DNA of 9,040 nucleotides from Caldilineaceae bacterium (GCA_015494005.1 WGCB01000627.1:1-9040); one strand, 5' to 3'; shown: positions 1-5,859, counted from the stretch's first letter. Notes: generated by a model not told the origin, from the letters alone. Program-made: numbers and translations.

Positions 1-145
1 CCCCGGAGAGGGCGGCGAAGTTGACGATGTCCGTCTCGGTGATGGTGCGTCCCACGCTCTCGGCCTGGTCGCCGATCTCGAACTCCTCGAAGTAGAGGCC
101 AATGGGAGGAGTCATCTTGCGGGTGGGTGGGTGGATTTCGGCCAT
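1..145 (-). CDS. MaoC-like hot-dog dehydratase, N-terminal part only
   Basis: The minus strand reads 48 codons from an ATG at 145 to the window edge, so only the N terminus is seen. The protein begins MAEIHPPTRKMTPPIGLYFE and continues with EEFEIGD, then GRTITETDIVNFAALSG. This matches the opening of MaoC-family (R)-specific enoyl-CoA hydratases and related dehydratases, where the pattern YFEDFEVGD...GRTVTEADIVNFAGLSGD precedes the catalytic Asp-His segment. The catalytic residues lie outside the window, so activity and substrate cannot be judged. The start is supported by an AGGGGA ribosome site at 151-156 (minus), five bases before the ATG. An internal ATG at codon 11 is a less likely start because it has no comparable site. 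The gene is divergent from the importer operon. The family call is firm; the exact reaction (fatty-acid, polyhydroxyalkanoate or mesaconyl-CoA type) is open. Confidence 0.85.
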   Translation of the reverse strand, partial: MAEIHPPTRKMTPPIGLYFEEFEIGDQAESVGRTITETDIVNFAALSG

Positions 146-177
146 GGGCTTCCCCTTTCAAAAATGCTGGGCAATGA

Positions 178-206
178 TTGACGGTCGACTGCTTCTACGG
201 TATACT
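178..206 (+). promoter_or_regulatory. Sigma70-type promoter upstream of the importer operon
   Basis: The -35 is TTGACG at 178-183 (5/6 to consensus) and the -10 is TATACT at 201-206 (5/6), with an ideal 17-bp spacer. The predicted transcript starts near 213 and points toward permease 1, whose ATG is at 543. It is the only strong plus-strand promoter seen between the MaoC start and the importer. The reverse strand over the same -10 reads TATACC with a weak TGGCCA 18 bp upstream (4/6 and 4/6). That could be the MaoC promoter, giving two overlapping divergent promoters, but it is much weaker evidence. Confidence 0.72.
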
Positions 207-542
207 GAGGCCGCCTGAATCCTGGCCACGCAGGCTGGATCGCTGTTCGAGAGCCCTTCCTTTCCTCTCGTGCCACCGACATCGTCGCCTTCATCCACGG
301 CAGGGCACGATTCCAAAGCGCCTTTCGGTAGGGCATGGCATCCAGTGTGGTCTGTGCCGATCTACTCCAAACATCGATAGGCGAACGGGCTGTCCGCAAG
401 GGCGCCCAAGCACTTCTATCTTATCGGTTGATCCCATTTTTCGCAAAGGTTTCCCGCTTTTCGGACTCTGAGCCACCGGCTTTGACGCCTCGCTCCTGAG
501 CCCGGCCCACGCGGGATCGCCCCACCGCTTTGGACGACAGAT
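207..542 (+). other. Long untranslated leader of the importer operon
   Basis: About 330 bases separate the predicted transcription start (near 213) from the first importer ATG. I see no convincing gene here: open frames are short, overlap other frames and lack ribosome sites. Just after the predicted start, 219-240 can fold into a small hairpin. ATCC at 219-222 pairs with GGAT at 237-240, and GCC at 225-227 pairs with GGC at 233-235, with one bulged T and a G-U pair. No riboswitch class, T-box or tRNA is recognisable, and I found no second good promoter. TTGACG at 482-487 has no -10 partner at the right distance. Confidence 0.4.
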
Positions 543-1712
543 ATGACTGCTGCCTCGCCCTCCGCCCCGCCCGCAACTCGGTCCAAACGCTTGCGCTGGA
601 TGAACGTCCGGGAGCAGCTCACCGGCTATCTCTTCATCCTGCCGGCCGTCACCCTCATCGCGGTCTTCGGCATTTTCCCCATCGGCTACGCCTTCTACAT
701 GAGCATGCGCCGCTGGCGGGTGGTGGATCGAGGCTTCGTGGGGCTGGCCAACTACGAAAAGGCCCTGGGCGATTGGATGGGGGCTCTCCTCTTTGCGGCG
801 GGGTTTGTGATCCTGCTGGTGGCCTACATGGTCTGGGACGGCCTCTCCCGGAACCGAGAGAGCAATCCCTGGCTGCGCCGGGGCCTGCCCTGGCTCCTGG
901 TGGCGATCAGCCTGGTGAGCATCGTCACAGGATGGAACCGGATGCAGGCCGCGGGGGATCCCCGCTTCCTCAACACCCTGCCGGTGACCTTCTACTACGC
1001 CATCGGATCCGTGCCGGTGCAGCTGATCGTCTCGCTGGTGCTGGCCTACATCCTTTTCCAGAAGATCCGGGGGCAGGAGGTCTTCCGCATGATCTTCTTC
1101 CTGCCCTACGTCACCCCGGTGATCGCCACAGCCCTGGTCTTCCGCACCATCTTCAGCCCCCGGGAGACCTCCATCGCCAACCGTTTCCTCACCTTCATCG
1201 GCATGGATCCCCAGAAGTGGCTCTTCGAACCCCGGCCCTTCCTGGAGGTGATGTTCGGCATCAAGCTTCAGGGCTTCCTGGCTGGGCCCAGCATGGCCTT
1301 GGTGGCCATCATCGCCTTCGGTGTGTGGACCTTCGTGGGCTACAACACGGTGATCTTCCTGGCCGGCCTGGGCAACATCCCCAAGGAAGTCTACGAGGCG
1401 GCGGAGATCGATGGGGCCAACCAGTGGCAGCTCTTCCGCCACATCACTGTGCCCCTCCTCTCCCCGGTCACCTTCTACCTCTCCCTCATCGGCATCATCG
1501 GCACCTTCAAGGCCTTCAACCACATCTTCGTCATGCAGGAACCCTCGGCCCGGGGGACGGTGGTCACCACCAGCGTGTTCATCTACAACACCTTCTTCAA
1601 GGCCGCCCAGTTCGGCTACGCCACCACCGCGGCCATCCTGTTGCTGGGCATCATCCTGTTCTTGACCTTCGTGCAGACCAAGATCTTCGGGGAGCGAGTG
1701 TTCTATGGCTGA
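543..1712 (+). CDS. Sugar-type ABC importer permease 1 (MalF/UgpA-like), with extra helices
   Basis: This 389-residue inner-membrane permease belongs to the MalF/UgpA group (binding-protein-dependent transport, CUT1). The cytoplasmic EAA loop that docks on the ATPase is clear: EAAEIDGAN at about 285-293 followed by FRHITVPLL. Helices are visible near 27-56, 146-172, 182-200, 248-275, 304-321 and 357-378. Relatives are usually about 290-320 residues. Here about 60 residues (roughly 77-138), with two strongly hydrophobic stretches near 81-97 and 114-130, sit between NYEKALGD and DPRFLNTL, two segments that are normally adjacent in the family. That suggests eight rather than six membrane spans. 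The start at 543 has no good Shine-Dalgarno sequence (only GGA about ten bases upstream). ATG at 600 is an alternative that would drop 19 polar residues, but it has no better site. Permease 2 overlaps its end by 8 bases. The substrate is inferred from family only: a sugar, oligosaccharide or glycerol-3-phosphate-type compound. Confidence 0.93.
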   Translation: MTAASPSAPPATRSKRLRWMNVREQLTGYLFILPAVTLIAVFGIFPIGYAFYMSMRRWRVVDRGFVGLANYEKALGDWMGALLFAAGFVILLVAYMVWDGLSRNRESNPWLRRGLPWLLVAISLVSIVTGWNRMQAAGDPRFLNTLPVTFYYAIGSVPVQLIVSLVLAYILFQKIRGQEVFRMIFFLPYVTPVIATALVFRTIFSPRETSIANRFLTFIGMDPQKWLFEPRPFLEVMFGIKLQGFLAGPSMALVAIIAFGVWTFVGYNTVIFLAGLGNIPKEVYEAAEIDGANQWQLFRHITVPLLSPVTFYLSLIGIIGTFKAFNHIFVMQEPSARGTVVTTSVFIYNTFFKAAQFGYATTAAILLLGIILFLTFVQTKIFGERVFYG

Positions 1713-2616
1713 TACAGCCCAATCCATGGAGACCATCCGGGGCAAGTCCATCCCGGTGGCCCGCACACCCGGCCCGCCTCTGAGCCGCACCGTGGCCTAC
1801 GCCATCATGTACGCCATCCTGATCCTGGGGGCCATCGTGGCCATGTTGCCCTTCTTCTGGATGCTCTCCGCCTCCTTGATGACCTACGGTGAGACGGCCA
1901 CCCGCAAGTGGTTGCCCTCCGTGCCCCAGTTCGCCAACTACGTGGAGGCCTGGACCGAGGCCAACTTCTCCAAGTACTTCATGAACAGCGTGATCATCAC
2001 CGCCACCACCGTGGCCGGTCAGCTGACCACCTCCATTCTGGCCGCCTATGCCTTCGCTCGCATCCGCTTCAAGGGGCGGGAACTCATCTTCGGCATCCTG
2101 CTTAGCACCATGATGATCCCGGCCATGGTCACCATGATCCCCAACTTCATCGTGATCCGCGGGGACATCATCCCCCTGCCCGGGGGCACCTGGCTCAACA
2201 CCCTCCAGGGGATCACCGTGCCCTACATGGCCAGCGTCTTCAGCATCTTCCTGCTGCGCCAGTTCTTCGCCCAGATCCCCTGGGAACTGTGGGACGCGGC
2301 CCGGATCGACGGGGCCAACCACCTGCGCTTCCTGATCCAGATCGTGCTGCCCATGAGCAAGGCGCCCATCTTCACCGTCTTCATCTTCGCCTTCATCGGC
2401 GCCTGGAACGACTTCCTCTGGCCCCTGCTAGTCACCACCAAGGACACTTGGCGGCCCCTCATGGTGGGCCTGTGGACCTTCGCCACCGAGGCCGGACCGG
2501 AGACCCAGCTCATGATGGCCGGCGCGGTCATCGCCATCATTCCCATCGTCATCCTCTACTTCCTGACCCAGAAACAGTACACCGAGGGCATCGCCACCTC
2601 GGGTCTCAAAGGCTAG
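1705..2616 (+). CDS. Sugar-type ABC importer permease 2 (MalG/UgpE-like)
   Basis: This 303-residue inner-membrane protein is of normal length for the MalG/UgpE group and is the partner channel subunit of permease 1. The EAA-type loop appears as ELWDAARIDGANHLRF at about 194-209, followed by IVLPMSKAP. The family landmark AFIGAWNDFLWPL is at about 229-241. Six hydrophobic segments fit the usual topology: about 31-57, 91-116, 125-148, 167-186, 215-236 and 266-286. The protein starts inside the last codons of permease 1 (8-base overlap), with GGGGAG at 1689-1694 ten bases before the ATG, so the two subunits are probably translationally coupled. The C terminus YTEGIATSGLKG matches the typical QRYFVRGLTAGAVKG-like ending of the family. 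No ATP-binding subunit follows. Confidence 0.95.
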   Translation: MADTAQSMETIRGKSIPVARTPGPPLSRTVAYAIMYAILILGAIVAMLPFFWMLSASLMTYGETATRKWLPSVPQFANYVEAWTEANFSKYFMNSVIITATTVAGQLTTSILAAYAFARIRFKGRELIFGILLSTMMIPAMVTMIPNFIVIRGDIIPLPGGTWLNTLQGITVPYMASVFSIFLLRQFFAQIPWELWDAARIDGANHLRFLIQIVLPMSKAPIFTVFIFAFIGAWNDFLWPLLVTTKDTWRPLMVGLWTFATEAGPETQLMMAGAVIAIIPIVILYFLTQKQYTEGIATSGLKG

Positions 2617-2710
2617 CTCCCGTCCGCAGGGACGCGATGTTGGAAACCGCGAATCCACGCAGCATCCTGTTTTTTCGAGTCGTTCCACCCATTACTTTCA
2701 CTACACAACA

Positions 2711-2716
2711 AAGGAG
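2711..2716 (+). promoter_or_regulatory. Ribosome binding site of the solute-binding protein
   Basis: AAGGAG lies ten bases before the ATG at 2727 and supports that start, which also gives an intact lipoprotein signal peptide. The 110-base gap after permease 2 holds no convincing promoter or T-tract terminator, so the gene is probably read from the operon transcript. Confidence 0.7.
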
Positions 2717-2726
2717 TTAGGTAGCA

Positions 2727-4175
2727 ATGACGGGTAAACGCATTTGGATGGTAGCCATTCTGTTGATGGCCGCACTGGTGCTCACGGCCTGTCCCCAGGC
2801 TGCACCGGCCCAGCCTTCCGGGGAGCAGCCGGCCGCTGAACAGCCGGCCAAGGAAGAGGCCAAGGAGGAGATGGCCGCGGAGGAAGCCCCGGCTGAGGAG
2901 GCCATGGAGGGGGAGAAAGAGGGGATGATGTCCTGGGAGGACGTGGACCCCACCGGCCAGGAGATCACCTTCTGGCACCAGCACTCCCGGGCTCGGGAGG
3001 AGGCCCTGCAGCAGATCGTGGCGGACTTCAACGCCAACAACGAGTGGGGCATCACGGTGAACGCCGAGTACCAGGGCGGCTACGGTGACATCTTCAACAA
3101 GATGCTCAACGTCCTCAACACCCCGGACGCCCCCAACCTGGTGGTGGCCTACCAGAACCAGGCCGCGACCTACCAGCTGGCCGACGCCCTGGTGGACATG
3201 AACCCCCTGGTCAACAGCCCCAAGTGGGGGCTCTCGGAGGATGAGCTCAACGACTTCTTCCCCGCCTTCCTCAAGGCCGACGTCTTCCCCACCTTCGGCG
3301 GCGCTCGCCTGGGTTGGCCCCCCAACCGCTCCATGGAGGTGATGTACTACAACGAGGAGTGGTTGGCAGAGCTGGGCTACGACGGCCCGCCCACCACGCC
3401 GGATCAGTTCAAGGAGATGGCCTGCAAGGCCGCCCAGCAGCCCTTCAGCAAGGCCACGGCCGAGGGTAGCATCGGCTACGAGCTGAGCATCGACGCTTCC
3501 CGCTTCGCCAGCTGGACCTTCGCTTTCGGCGGCGATGTCTTCGACTACGAGGCCAACCAGTACGCCTACAACAGCCCCGAGGCCATCGCGGCCATGGAGT
3601 TCATCCAGAGCCTCTTCAACGACGGCTGCGCCACGGTGGTGGCCGAGCGCTACGGCGATCAGACCGACTTCGGCAACGGCGTCACCCTGTTCACCGTGGG
3701 CTCCAGCTCTGGCCTGCCCTTCTACCGGGGCGCGGTGGAAGAGGGCGCCAACTTCGCCTGGAACGTGGACGCTCTGCCCCACGTGACCCCGGACCCGGTG
3801 ATGAACCTCTACGGCGCCAGCATCAGCATCCCCAAGACCACGCCAGAGAAGGAGCTGGCCGCCTGGCTCTTCCTCAAGTACTTCACCAGCCCCGATGTGC
3901 AGGCCACCTGGGTCAAGGCCAGCAACTACTTCCCGGTGCGCAAGAGCGTGGCCGAGAACCTGAGCGACTACTTCGAGGAGAACCCCCAGTACGCCAAGGC
4001 CTTCGGTCTGCTGCCCTACGCCAAGACCGAGCCCCCGGTGCCCGGCTACGACTTCGTGCGTGACCTGGTGCGGGAGGCCATGGCCGCCATCGCCGACGGC
4101 GCGGACATCCAGAGCACCCTGGATCAGCTGAACCAGGAGGCCAACGACATCCTGGCCGATCAGCTGGCTCAGTAG
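2727..4175 (+). CDS. ABC importer solute-binding lipoprotein (family 1, UgpB/MalE-like)
   Basis: This 482-residue extracytoplasmic receptor delivers substrate to the two upstream permeases. The N terminus has basic residues (TGKR), a hydrophobic core and the lipobox LTAC with the lipid-modified Cys at 22, so the mature protein is membrane anchored. Residues 23 to about 70 are a low-complexity tether rich in Glu, Ala, Pro and Lys. The folded domain starts at about 78 with QEITFWHQHSRAREEALQQI, a classic family 1 opening. Further family hallmarks are YNEEWLAELGYDGPPTTPDQF at about 208-228, the segment from NLYGASISIPK to WLFLKYFTSPDVQATWV (360-396), and YFPVRKSV (401-408). Length after removing the tether is normal. 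The ligand cannot be read from the sequence; the layout resembles UgpB-like sugar or glycerophosphodiester binders. The gene lies last in the operon, 110 bases after permease 2, and is followed by a strong terminator. Confidence 0.94.
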   Translation: MTGKRIWMVAILLMAALVLTACPQAAPAQPSGEQPAAEQPAKEEAKEEMAAEEAPAEEAMEGEKEGMMSWEDVDPTGQEITFWHQHSRAREEALQQIVADFNANNEWGITVNAEYQGGYGDIFNKMLNVLNTPDAPNLVVAYQNQAATYQLADALVDMNPLVNSPKWGLSEDELNDFFPAFLKADVFPTFGGARLGWPPNRSMEVMYYNEEWLAELGYDGPPTTPDQFKEMACKAAQQPFSKATAEGSIGYELSIDASRFASWTFAFGGDVFDYEANQYAYNSPEAIAAMEFIQSLFNDGCATVVAERYGDQTDFGNGVTLFTVGSSSGLPFYRGAVEEGANFAWNVDALPHVTPDPVMNLYGASISIPKTTPEKELAAWLFLKYFTSPDVQATWVKASNYFPVRKSVAENLSDYFEENPQYAKAFGLLPYAKTEPPVPGYDFVRDLVREAMAAIADGADIQSTLDQLNQEANDILADQLAQ

Positions 4176-4199
4176 CTGCCACGCCACTTTCCAGGAACC

Positions 4200-4240
4200 A
4201 AAAAGGCTGGCGGGTGCAGACCCGTCAGCCTTTTGTTTTT
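4200..4240. terminator. Rho-independent terminator, probably bidirectional
   Basis: A 15-bp stem (left arm 4201-4215, right arm 4220-4234, one G-U pair) closes a GCAG loop and is followed by GTTTTT on the plus strand. The left arm begins with a run of five A at 4200-4204, so the minus-strand transcript also ends in a U-run. It sits 25 bases after the solute-binding gene stop and about 50 bases after the stop of the convergent LmbE gene, a position where one element can serve both. Confidence 0.92.
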
Positions 4241-4267
4241 CCACTTCGCCCGGTCTGGGGCTGGTCC

Positions 4268-4284
4268 GGGAGCCCCGGGCTCCC
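4268..4284 (-). other. GC-rich hairpin just after the LmbE stop codon
   Basis: GGGAGCC at 4268-4274 and GGCTCCC at 4278-4284 form a 7-bp stem around a 3-base loop, starting one base past the LmbE stop (minus strand). No U-tract follows, so it is not a classical terminator by itself. It could stabilise the 3' end or act with the terminator at 4200-4240. Confidence 0.4.
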
Positions 4285-4285
4285 C

Positions 4286-5035
4286 CTAGCGGAAGCGCAT
4301 GCCCTTGAAGCGCTCAAAGTAGCGGACCGTGCCGTCCGGCTGCTCCTCGCCCCAGCGTTCCCGCCAGCGCTTCTGGGCCTCCGCCGGGTTGGGGAACTGG
4401 CTCTTGTGGCAGAGGATGGCCTGGATCTTGGTCTCCATTTCCTCGGTGATGTCCACGACCACGTTGGGCTCCGGGTGGCCGGCCACGTAGAGCTGGCTGA
4501 TCTTGTGGGGCGGGTACCCCTCGTCGATCAGGTCCGGGTAGAACATAGGGTTGTCCGCCGCCGGGAAGATGGCCTCCAGGGCCACCAGCCCCGCGTTGCG
4601 GTGGTCCGGGTGGTTGATGTAGCTGTCCCCCACCAGGTAGCGGTCCGGGTTGAAGCACATGATCAGCTCGGGCCGGATGCGCCGGATCTCCCGCACCACC
4701 CGCTTGCGCAGCGCCGGCGTGGGCTGCAGGAAGCCGTCCTCCTCGTCCATGAAGATCACATGGCGGACACCGCACAGGGCGGCGGCCTCCCGCTGCTCCT
4801 CCTTGCGCATGAGGATGAGCTGGTTGCGGGTGATGAGCGGATTGTGGTTGCCCTTGTCGCCGTTGGTCAGGATCATGTAGGTGATCTCAATGCCCTGGCG
4901 AGCCATCTGGATGGCCGTGCCCCCGAAGGCGAACTCCGCATCGTCCGGGTGGGGCACGATGACCAGGGCCTTCTTCACATCGGACCAGTCTGGGGCTTGC
5001 GCTGCTTTGTCCTTTGTCACACGGTTCTCTGCCAT
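4286..5035 (-). CDS. PIG-L/LmbE family zinc-dependent deacetylase
   Basis: This 249-residue cytoplasmic protein is of typical length for the PIG-L/LmbE (BshB/MshB-like) family, which hydrolyses N-acetyl groups from glucosamine-type sugars or their conjugates. The metal and catalytic motif PHPDDAEF is at 28-35: His29 and Asp32 are expected zinc ligands and Asp31 the general base. The second motif NHPDHRNAG at 141-149 supplies His145 as the third ligand. LTNGDKG at 56-62 matches the usual loop after the second strand. The N-terminal 20 residues are charged and lack a signal peptide. The start at 5035 is supported by AAGGAAG at 5041-5047 (minus). A terminator lies upstream between this gene and the ferredoxin gene, so it should have its own promoter in the roughly 70 bases between, but I see no good one. 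A role in bacillithiol-type thiol biosynthesis is possible but unproven. No partner gene such as a BshA-like glycosyltransferase is nearby. Confidence 0.92.
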   Translation of the reverse strand: MAENRVTKDKAAQAPDWSDVKKALVIVPHPDDAEFAFGGTAIQMARQGIEITYMILTNGDKGNHNPLITRNQLILMRKEEQREAAALCGVRHVIFMDEEDGFLQPTPALRKRVVREIRRIRPELIMCFNPDRYLVGDSYINHPDHRNAGLVALEAIFPAADNPMFYPDLIDEGYPPHKISQLYVAGHPEPNVVVDITEEMETKIQAILCHKSQFPNPAEAQKRWRERWGEEQPDGTVRYFERFKGMRFR

Positions 5036-5106
5036 GCCGCCTTCCTTGGTTGTTCGCTAAGGTCCACGCTGCCTGGCTCAAGCCTGGCCAGCCCAGACCC
5101 TGCACG

Positions 5107-5132
5107 AAAAAAACCCCTGCCGAAGCAGGGGT
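5107..5132 (-). terminator. Rho-independent terminator after the ferredoxin gene
   Basis: On the minus strand ACCCCTGC, a TTCG tetraloop and GCAGGGGT form a perfect 8-bp stem (5132 down to 5113). A run of seven T follows (5113 down to 5107, the first closing the stem). It lies 22 bases after the ferredoxin stop codon and before the LmbE gene, so the ferredoxin is predicted to be a single-gene transcript. Confidence 0.95.
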
Positions 5133-5154
5133 GACTCCACAAATTGAGTTTGGG

Positions 5155-5442
5155 TTACTCCTGCTCTTTGGCCATCTCCAGCGCCGAGTAGCCCGGGCCC
5201 TCCTCGAAGAACATGCGGTTGAGCTCCGCCGCGTAGGCGTACTCTTCGGGCAGATCTTCCTCGGGCAGGATGGCGTCCACTGGGCACTCGGGGACACAGG
5301 CGCCGCAGTCGATGCAGGTGTCGGGATCGATGTAGTACCAGGGCCATTCATCCTCGGGGAAGCCCGGCACGATGCATTCCACGGGGCACACTTCCATGCA
5401 GGCGCCGTCCCGGATGCAGAGCTCGAAAATCACATGGGTCAT
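5155..5442 (-). CDS. Two-cluster ferredoxin, 7Fe type or Asp-ligated variant
   Basis: This 95-residue soluble electron carrier has two bacterial-type iron-sulfur motifs. Motif 2 is canonical CxxCxxCxxxCP (Cys43, 46, 49, 53). Motif 1 reads CIRDGACMEVCP (Cys9, Asp12, Cys15, Cys19): the second cysteine is replaced by Asp. By the usual crossed ligation, Cys19 with Cys43/46/49 binds a [4Fe-4S] cluster. Cys9, Cys15 and Cys53 would bind either a [3Fe-4S] cluster, as in Azotobacter FdI-type 7Fe ferredoxins, or a [4Fe-4S] cluster with Asp12 as fourth ligand, as in Pyrococcus furiosus ferredoxin. The overall pattern CMEVCPVECI...YIDPDTCIDCGACVPECPVDAI resembles Thermus and Azotobacter FdI relatives, with a C-terminal acidic extension (about 60-95) in place of a third motif. 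The start at 5442 has AGGAGG at 5451-5456. The gene has its own promoter and terminator. Redox partners are not encoded in the window. Confidence 0.95.
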   Translation of the reverse strand: MTHVIFELCIRDGACMEVCPVECIVPGFPEDEWPWYYIDPDTCIDCGACVPECPVDAILPEEDLPEEYAYAAELNRMFFEEGPGYSALEMAKEQE

Positions 5443-5450
5443 TTGAGAAT

Positions 5451-5456
5451 CCTCCT
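5451..5456 (-). promoter_or_regulatory. Ribosome binding site of the ferredoxin gene
   Basis: A perfect AGGAGG on the minus strand, eight bases before the ATG at 5442, fixes the ferredoxin start. Confidence 0.85.
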
Positions 5457-5625
5457 CGTATTAGAGCTGAAAGTGGGTTGATGCGTTCCAGTCTGTCTGG
5501 GGCACACAGCCAACACGCCTAACATCTCTGCGAAACTGGCTTTGCTGTGCTGTTTCTCTGGTGTGTTGCGGGCCAGGAACAGCCATCCATGTGGAGAGTA
5601 CAATACACAAGATCAGGCGGAACTG

Positions 5626-5650
5626 CAAATCCAAAGCGGGGCTGGATTTG
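5626..5650. repeat. Perfect 8-bp inverted repeat in the ferredoxin leader
   Basis: CAAATCCA at 5626-5633 and TGGATTTG at 5643-5650 flank a 9-base centre. In the ferredoxin transcript this would be a hairpin about 45 bases after the predicted start; as DNA it could be a protein-binding site. Neither is shown by the sequence alone. Confidence 0.45.
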
Positions 5651-5699
5651 ACTTCGCCAGACCCAGGACAAAGGCCAATGCAGGCCGAACTTCGCAGGT

Positions 5700-5728
5700 A
5701 TTGTACTGAGCCCCTGACAGAATGTCAA
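5700..5728 (-). promoter_or_regulatory. Consensus sigma70-type promoter of the ferredoxin gene
   Basis: On the minus strand TTGACA (5728 down to 5723, 6/6) and TACAAT (5705 down to 5700, 5/6) are separated by exactly 17 bp. This is the best promoter in the window, with a predicted start near 5693, about 250 bases before the ferredoxin ATG. A perfect palindrome, TGACA-GAA-TGTCA (5715-5727), overlaps the -35, where a bound regulator would block polymerase. Confidence 0.82.
5715..5727. promoter_or_regulatory. Palindrome over the ferredoxin -35, candidate operator
   Basis: TGACA and TGTCA are perfect 5-bp inverted arms around GAA, and the right arm lies inside the -35 hexamer. This geometry suits a dimeric helix-turn-helix regulator. 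No regulator gene is in the window and half the palindrome is forced by the -35 sequence, so confidence is modest. Confidence 0.4.
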
Positions 5729-5774
5729 CACCCAAATTGTTGAAAAAACGTGCGGTTGAAATCGCGTTTCGAGG

Positions 5775-5803
5775 TGGACAAAACCCTCCGATTTTGCTAT
5801 ACT
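5775..5803 (+). promoter_or_regulatory. Sigma70-type promoter of the ABC exporter operon
   Basis: TGGACA (5775-5780, 5/6), a 17-bp spacer and TATACT (5798-5803, 5/6) are preceded by an extended -10 TG at 5795-5796. The predicted start is near 5810, giving a leader of about 80 bases to the ATG at 5893. Its position shows that in-frame ATGs further upstream, such as 5722, cannot be the start of the main transcript's protein. Confidence 0.8.
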
Positions 5804-5805
5804 GT

Positions 5806-5859
5806 ATCGGTTCAGAACCCTGCACCGACCTCGCAGCCTGCATCGGTCCAGAACTGTGC
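5806..5859 (+). promoter_or_regulatory. Direct repeats and palindrome at the exporter transcription start
   Basis: ATCGGTTCAGAACCCTGC at 5806-5823 recurs as ATCGGTCCAGAACTGTGC at 5842-5859, matching at 15 of 18 bases with a 36-bp period. The first copy contains a perfect palindrome, GGTTC-A-GAACC (5809-5819), placed over the predicted transcription start; the second keeps a degraded form. Two spaced sites of this kind just downstream of the -10 suggest a repressor operator, but the binding protein is unknown. Confidence 0.45.

Noticed and set aside
291..1790. A 499-codon open frame on the minus strand.
   Set aside because: It lies antisense to permease 1, is dominated by Gly, Asp, Glu and His, and shows no domain; it is a codon-bias shadow.
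2617..2726. Possible terminator or internal promoter between permease 2 and the solute-binding gene.
   Set aside because: CGTCC-GCAG-GGACG is a short hairpin without a T-tract, and the TTTTTT near 2670 has no adjacent stem. TTGGAA at 2640 has no -10 at the right spacing.
2613..4244. A 543-codon open frame on the minus strand.
   Set aside because: It runs antisense through the solute-binding protein and its terminator. Its composition (Gly, Val, His, Leu rich) is what GC-rich codon bias produces in the opposite frame, and it has no recognisable domain.
5036..5106. A promoter for the LmbE gene in the 70-base gap after the ferredoxin terminator.
   Set aside because: TTGAGC is present on the minus strand, but no acceptable -10 follows at 16-18 bp. 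The promoter may be unusual or expression may depend on read-through.
4214..5134. A 306-codon open frame on the plus strand.
   Set aside because: It starts inside the terminator and runs antisense to the LmbE gene, whose zinc motifs are intact on the minus strand.
5519..5731. A 70-codon minus-strand frame upstream of the ferredoxin gene.
   Set aside because: Its ATG lies upstream of the ferredoxin promoter -35, so the mapped promoter could not express it from its start. It has no ribosome site and no recognisable domain.
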